This document shows positions 60,559-64,000 of a stretch of DNA of 64,000 nucleotides, in pieces (within the stretch, counting starts at the first letter, position 1; each line of letters opens with the position of its first letter). The notes below the pieces were generated by a model that did no database searches, was not told where the DNA came from, and saw only the letters and a list, made by a program, of their open reading frames with translations. The stretch lies in the NCBI GenBank assembly GCA_004557245.1, contig SFEL01000010.1:11393-75392 (forward strand), read 5' to 3'. Made by a program: the position numbers and the translations under genes. The stretch comes from Clostridiales bacterium. GTDB lineage: Bacteria; Bacillota; Clostridia; Christensenellales; CAG-138.

Positions 60559-60846
60559 ATGCAGGATCAGCGGCTGCTGGAGGGCGGAAGGATACGAAGC
60601 CATTCCATACATATAGACGACAGGCGGCTCATTAGCGTGACAGGTGTAAAGGACGTGGACAGCTTTAATGAACAGTTCGTACAGCTTCTTACGGAGGCGG
60701 GAGAACTGAGAATAGAGGGGGCGGATCTGCACATCACAAAGCTGAACCTGGACGAGGGGCAGGTAATGCTGGAAGGGGAGATATCCGCGCTTGAGTACGC
60801 CGAAGGCGAAGAGAGAGGAAGCCTGCTGGGAAGGATATTCAGATGA
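60559..60846 (+). CDS. yabP: Spore cortex/sporulation protein YabP
   Basis: 95 residues from the ATG at 60559 behind CAAGGGGGTAAGGC. The sequence follows the YabP family of curved-sheet sporulation proteins: RLISVTGVKDVDSFNEQFVQLLTEAGELRIEGADLHI, then LDEGQVMLEGEISAL. It is needed for normal sporulation in related bacteria and is active in the mother cell. It overlaps yabQ by ATGA, the standard yabP-yabQ order. Confidence 0.92.
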   Translation: MQDQRLLEGGRIRSHSIHIDDRRLISVTGVKDVDSFNEQFVQLLTEAGELRIEGADLHITKLNLDEGQVMLEGEISALEYAEGEERGSLLGRIFR

Positions 60847-61181
60847 GGGAGCTGTTCCCGCCGGGAGAGCTGACCGAGTTTGCCGGATTTGTTGCGGCGG
60901 TTAACTGCGGGCTGGTAATAGGAATTATGTATGACCTGTTCGCGCTGCTGCGAAAGCCGTTCAAAAGCGCGGTGACAACGGGAATTATAGACCTGCTTTA
61001 TTATGCCGCCGCTATGGTTCTCGTGGCGCTTACGCTGCTGTATATAAATTGCGGCACGCTGCGGCTGTATCTTTTTGCCGCCATAGCATTGGGGATATAC
61101 CTGTATGCACGTTTCCCGGGAAGGCTCATAAGGGCGAAAAAAGCGAAGAAGGCAAAATTTACAAAAAAACAGTTGCGTTGA
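60843..61181 (+). CDS. yabQ: Spore cortex biosynthesis protein YabQ
   Basis: 112 residues with three to four membrane helices and the family pattern NCGLVIGIMYDLFALLRKPFK, then DLLYYAAAM. YabQ is a mother-cell membrane protein required for cortex formation. The start overlaps the yabP stop (ATGA). The C-terminus is Lys-rich. Confidence 0.9.
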   Translation: MRELFPPGELTEFAGFVAAVNCGLVIGIMYDLFALLRKPFKSAVTTGIIDLLYYAAAMVLVALTLLYINCGTLRLYLFAAIALGIYLYARFPGRLIRAKKAKKAKFTKKQLR

Positions 61182-61263
61182 TGTTATATATGCATTAGGA
61201 TAAGTAATAAGTAGAAGTGTCTCCGGAGCGAGCGGTCAAAACTTTGAGCAGGACGCATAGGTA

Positions 61264-61563
61264 ATGGCAAAGAAGGTAAGAAAACGGAATAAAAAGCGTA
61301 TGCGGGCGTTTGCCGTGGGTTTTGTGGCGCTTGCATTTATAATCGCGGCCGTGCTCATATCCCAGCAGAAAAAGCTGGACGCTATAGCCGAGGAGCAGGC
61401 GCAGCTTCAGGAGGTAATAGCGGCGCAGAACGAGGAAAAGGCACGCCTCGAGTACATGATAGAGTACAGCGGCAGCGAATCCTATCTCATACAGTACGCC
61501 CGTGAAAAGCTGGGATACGTAAGGCCGGACGAGATAAAGTTCGATATTGACGGAAATAAATAA
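61264..61563 (+). CDS. FtsB/DivIC-type septum formation initiator protein
   Basis: 99 residues: a basic cytoplasmic start, one membrane helix (about 17-37), a coiled coil (36-65) rich in Gln/Glu, and the terminal motif YLIQYAREKLGYVRPDE characteristic of the DivIC/FtsB family. The protein helps assemble the division septum. In Firmicutes it commonly follows yabQ, as here (gap 82 bp). The ribosome site is weak. Confidence 0.9.
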   Translation: MAKKVRKRNKKRMRAFAVGFVALAFIIAAVLISQQKKLDAIAEEQAQLQEVIAAQNEEKARLEYMIEYSGSESYLIQYAREKLGYVRPDEIKFDIDGNK

Positions 61564-61612
61564 CCTATATAGCAAAAGAGAACGGCATAGCCGAGTGTCC
61601 GTAAAACCACGA

Positions 61613-62425
61613 TTAAATCTTCTTTATGAAATTCTCGATCAACCGGTTTACGATGTCCGGTTTATCAGTGTTTGAATTGTGCCCGGCACCTTTAATCCAT
61701 TCCAGCGGAATGGATGTGTTCTTATGCCACGCTTTATTATACCGAACACAGGAACCAGCATGATCCTGTTCTCCGCAAATCAGCAATGCCGGGCATTTGA
61801 TTTCGTAAGGCAAGTCCATTTCCATTGCCTCTGCAAGAATATAAAATCCATGACCTGCGAGTTGTGCATAGCGTTTTTTGTCTCCGTCATACACCATCAT
61901 CATCTCACGCATCAATTGCCTTCCATATTCTGATGTTGCAACCCCGTTTGTTCCGGCTTTCAACAGAGACTTCCAAGGATAGTGGTAATATACGGGTTCC
62001 ATCCTTTTCAGAAGCCAAATTTCGATCTCAGTAACATATTTTCTTTGAAGCGGTGCTGAGTCAATAGAAATAAACCCGCTTAACTTATCTGGATAAAGTT
62101 GAGCATAAGCCTGTCCCACGTAGCCTCCCATGGATTGACCGACGATCATAGGATTCTTAATATTTTCCTGTTCTAAAATTCCATCCAGCCACTGCGCCTT
62201 ATTCATCAGGTTAAAATCAAATGTAAACGGCCACGAAGCAGCATGAGCAGGCGCATCCCAAACGAGGACATTATACCTGCCTTCAAAATATGAAATTTGC
62301 TTATCAAACAGCCTATGGTCTGCTGTTAGCCCCGGAAGAAAAACAATTGTGATAGAATTGGCATCCACTACGTGAGTCCAATAATGGATAACGCCCGAAC
62401 GAGTGCTATATGTCTTTTCTTTCAT
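61613..62425 (-). CDS. Alpha/beta hydrolase, AT-rich
   Basis: 270 residues without a signal peptide. The catalytic triad is readable: the nucleophile elbow G-Q-S-M-G-G near residue 100, Asp in ICGEQDHAGS near 217, and His in GAGHNSN near 252; an oxyanion strand VFLPGLTADH is near 30. It resembles the carboxylesterase/haloperoxidase-like group, substrate unknown. The base composition is much more AT-rich than the flanking spore genes. Its leader is homologous to that of the CDP-alcohol transferase at 5.8-6.3 kb, including a hairpin about 93 nt before the start. Ribosome site GTGGAGGTGTCTTAG. Probably acquired. Confidence 0.85.
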   Translation of the reverse strand: MKEKTYSTRSGVIHYWTHVVDANSITIVFLPGLTADHRLFDKQISYFEGRYNVLVWDAPAHAASWPFTFDFNLMNKAQWLDGILEQENIKNPMIVGQSMGGYVGQAYAQLYPDKLSGFISIDSAPLQRKYVTEIEIWLLKRMEPVYYHYPWKSLLKAGTNGVATSEYGRQLMREMMMVYDGDKKRYAQLAGHGFYILAEAMEMDLPYEIKCPALLICGEQDHAGSCVRYNKAWHKNTSIPLEWIKGAGHNSNTDKPDIVNRLIENFIKKI

Positions 62426-62514
62426 CTAAGACACCTCCACAAATCCCGATTTATCTTGCTTTTTTGATAAATAACTATATCGAAAAAATCTGAATGATGC
62501 AACCACCAACATAC

Positions 62515-62590
62515 AGAAGCGCCCGAACAATTTCTGAAATCATTCGGGCGTTACTGCCTTACGACCACCCGGATATGGGGACCGCTCTCT
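62515..62590. repeat. Copy 2 of the intergenic hairpin repeat
   Basis: GCGCCCGAA pairs with TTCGGGCGT across an AT-rich loop (62520-62551), then CTTACGACCACCCG follows, as in copy 1 near 6.4 kb. It lies between the ribbon-helix-helix gene and the AT-rich hydrolase gene and may end transcription of the former. Confidence 0.6.
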
Positions 62591-62600
62591 TTTTTTTATA

Positions 62601-62801
62601 TTATTTGACATCCAACTCCGGCGGTATATCTATTTCATCTGAAACATACTTGCCATTCTTTTTGCGCTGGCGCACGCATTCCGTAAGCAGATATTCTATC
62701 TGGCCATTTACAGAGCGGAAGTCATCCTCTGCCCATGCGGCTATAGCGTCGTACAGCTTTGAGGAAAGGCGAAGGGGTATCTGCTTTTTATCGCTCGCCA
62801 T
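62601..62801 (-). CDS. Small ribbon-helix-helix (Arc-like) protein
   Basis: 66 residues, starting with a K-K-Q-I-P-L-R-L strand, then two helices (SSKLYDAIAAWAEDDFRSVNGQIEYLLTECVRQRKK), the arrangement of Arc/MetJ-type DNA-binding proteins, and a short tail. Ribbon-helix-helix proteins repress transcription as dimers or act as antitoxins, but no toxin gene is adjacent. It lies 12 bp after the SPFH gene on the same strand, so the two are co-transcribed. This pairing suggests it regulates or partners the SPFH protein, which is inference. Confidence 0.75.
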   Translation of the reverse strand: MASDKKQIPLRLSSKLYDAIAAWAEDDFRSVNGQIEYLLTECVRQRKKNGKYVSDEIDIPPELDVK

Positions 62802-62813
62802 ATGAGGGACTCC

Positions 62814-63812
62814 TTAATACAGGCTGCCGGAGTTTACTACGGGCTGGGCGTCGTGGTTGCCACAGAGCACCACGAGGAGGTTGGATACCATGGCGGCCTT
62901 ACGCTCGTCGTCAAGGTCGACTATTCTGTTTTCGCTGAGCCTCTCCAGGGCCATCTCTACCATACCCACGGCGCCGTCAACTATCATCTTTCGTGCGTCT
63001 ATGATAGCAGAGGCTTGCTGCCGCTGGAGCATGACCGCGGCTATTTCCGGAGCATAAGCAAGGTAGGTTATGCGGGCTTCGAGTATTTCTATGCCGGCTT
63101 CAGATACCTTATCCTGTATTTCGTCTTTTATGCGAGCCGCAACGACTTCGCTGGAGCCCCGAAGGCTGCCTTCGTCGGCAATGCCGTCGCCGGTAGTGTC
63201 CACATTAGGGGCGATATCGTAGGGATAGATGCGAACGATGTTGCGAAGTGCGCTGTCACACTGAAGGGACAGATATTCCTTGTAGTTATCCACGTTGAAT
63301 ACCGCCTTTGCTGTATCCACCACCCGCCACATGACCGCTATGCCGATTTCAACGGGGTTGCCGAGACAGTCGTTTATCTTCTGGCGGTTGTTGTTCAGGG
63401 TCATTATCTTGAGGGATATTTTCTTTGTTGGTATATCTATAGAGACGTCGACTCCACCGGAAGGCTGCTTTGCGCCCAGAACCTTTACGTCGCCGCTCTG
63501 GTTGAGTTTTGTGCCCGCTGCCGGGTTCACGGCTGTGCAGAAAGGGTTTACAAAGTAAAAGCCGGAGTTCTTAAGGGTACCGACGTATTTGCCGAACAGC
63601 GTAAGGACAAGCGCCTCTTGAGGCTTTAGCACCTTAAGCCCGAGGAAGAATATCCAACCGAAAACAAACCATACGCAGCTGATCAGGGTAAGAGGCAGTA
63701 TATCATACGAAACCCCGAATATGAAAAGAACTACAGAAGCCACATATACGAGCACCAGCAAGAGCAGGACGGCCATTCCGTTCTTTCGATTATTGAGCGT
63801 TTTTTCAGTCAT
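62814..63812 (-). CDS. SPFH/band-7 domain membrane protein
   Basis: About 332 residues from the ATG at 63812 with GGAGATTG upstream; an alternative TTG at 63821 is possible. Two N-terminal membrane helices (about 14-35 and 40-60) are followed by the SPFH core: KPQEALVLTLFGKYVGTLKNSGFYFVNPF near 64, then AVMWRVVDTAKAVFNVDNYKEYL near 165, EIQDKVSEAGIEILEARITYLAYAPEIA near 230, and a helical tail (MLQRQQASAIIDARKMIVDGAVGMVE). Such proteins form ring-like or raft-type assemblies in the membrane. Its partner is likely the following ribbon-helix-helix gene. Confidence 0.9.
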   Translation of the reverse strand: MTEKTLNNRKNGMAVLLLLVLVYVASVVLFIFGVSYDILPLTLISCVWFVFGWIFFLGLKVLKPQEALVLTLFGKYVGTLKNSGFYFVNPFCTAVNPAAGTKLNQSGDVKVLGAKQPSGGVDVSIDIPTKKISLKIMTLNNNRQKINDCLGNPVEIGIAVMWRVVDTAKAVFNVDNYKEYLSLQCDSALRNIVRIYPYDIAPNVDTTGDGIADEGSLRGSSEVVAARIKDEIQDKVSEAGIEILEARITYLAYAPEIAAVMLQRQQASAIIDARKMIVDGAVGMVEMALERLSENRIVDLDDERKAAMVSNLLVVLCGNHDAQPVVNSGSLY

Positions 63813-63896
63813 CGCAATCAATCTCCTATCTATTTGATATCTATATGATATCAGAACACGGAGTAACTGTCAACAGATAATAAAAAAATAAGCGGC

Positions 63897-64000
63897 TGAA
63901 CTGAAGTGAACCCCGAAGATTAGACAAAAAAGAATATTAAGTTGTTACGGAATGAGTTCGGTATTGTACCGGGCTCATTCCTTTCAGTTTCATTGAGATC
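63897..64000 (-). mobile_element. End of an IS3-family insertion sequence, truncated by the window edge
   Basis: The sequence TGAACTGAAGTGAACCCC at the left resembles IS3-family terminal repeats (TGAACTGACCCC-type), followed by AAGATTAGACAA. The rest is the transposase end listed separately. Confidence 0.8.
63937..64000 (-). CDS. IS3-family transposase OrfB, C-terminal end (partial)
   Basis: The minus strand reads I-S-M-K-L-K-G-M-S-P-V-Q-Y-R-T-H-S and then stops at 63937-63939. The K-L-K-G-M-S-P-x-x-Y-R pattern is the classic end of the DDE transposase of the IS3/IS150 group. The catalytic domain lies beyond the right edge. Confidence 0.85.
   Translation of the reverse strand, partial: ISMKLKGMSPVQYRTHSVTT

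Overview
The window looks like chromosomal DNA of an anaerobic, spore-forming, Gram-positive Clostridia member with fairly high GC. Evidence for this is the selenocysteine-dependent glycine reductase (grd) genes, spoVT, yabP, yabQ, a DivIC-like protein, sortase with sortase substrates, CDP-alcohol phosphatidyltransferases, and strong AGGAGG-type ribosome binding sites. The species cannot be named from the sequence alone.

Layout. 1-5.7 kb: end of a selenoprotein subunit B of glycine/sarcosine/betaine reductase, then trxB-trxA-grdA (grdA has an in-frame UGA), then grdC-grdD and a small unknown gene. This is a Stickland-type acetyl-phosphate-forming pathway with its own thioredoxin system. 5.7-10.2 kb: an AT-rich CDP-alcohol phosphatidyltransferase, an M32 carboxypeptidase, a DUF3841-like protein, a MITE-like element with perfect 27-bp inverted ends, spoVT behind a sigma-G-like promoter, and a YheO-like regulator. 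10.4-18 kb: a selenium/molybdenum hydroxylase cluster (ssnA, ygfK, xanthine dehydrogenase-like protein, polyferredoxin) behind a leader with an intrinsic terminator. 18-25 kb: trkA-trkH, pssA, an amino-acid permease, an Asp/hydantoin racemase, and tRNA-fMet plus tRNA-Met.

25-35 kb: an ABC importer (an ATPase with a large insertion, a fused permease, a lipoprotein) facing a HAD phosphatase and a binding-protein/histidine-kinase/response-regulator set. 35-41 kb: a GntR regulator and a three-gene redox/hydrolase operon with a promoter and a FadR-type operator. 41-45.9 kb: a BMP-family nucleoside-type ABC importer. 46-57 kb: a cell-surface island with a broken Pro/Thr-repeat surface protein, a membrane-tethered sigma-region-2-like protein, a sortase, and a 2867-residue protein with about 22 Cna-B/SpaA repeats, followed by a TetR regulator. 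57.9-64 kb: rpmE, rho with a Q/Y-rich prion-like N-terminus, yabP-yabQ, a DivIC-like gene, an AT-rich alpha/beta hydrolase, a ribbon-helix-helix protein, an SPFH protein, and the end of an IS3-family element running off the right edge.

The candidates for something undescribed are the sigma-like membrane protein in the sortase/Cna-B operon, the GntR-controlled redox operon, the ABC ATPase insertion, and two AT-rich genes that share a homologous leader. All functions are inferred from sequence motifs read by eye; no database search was run.
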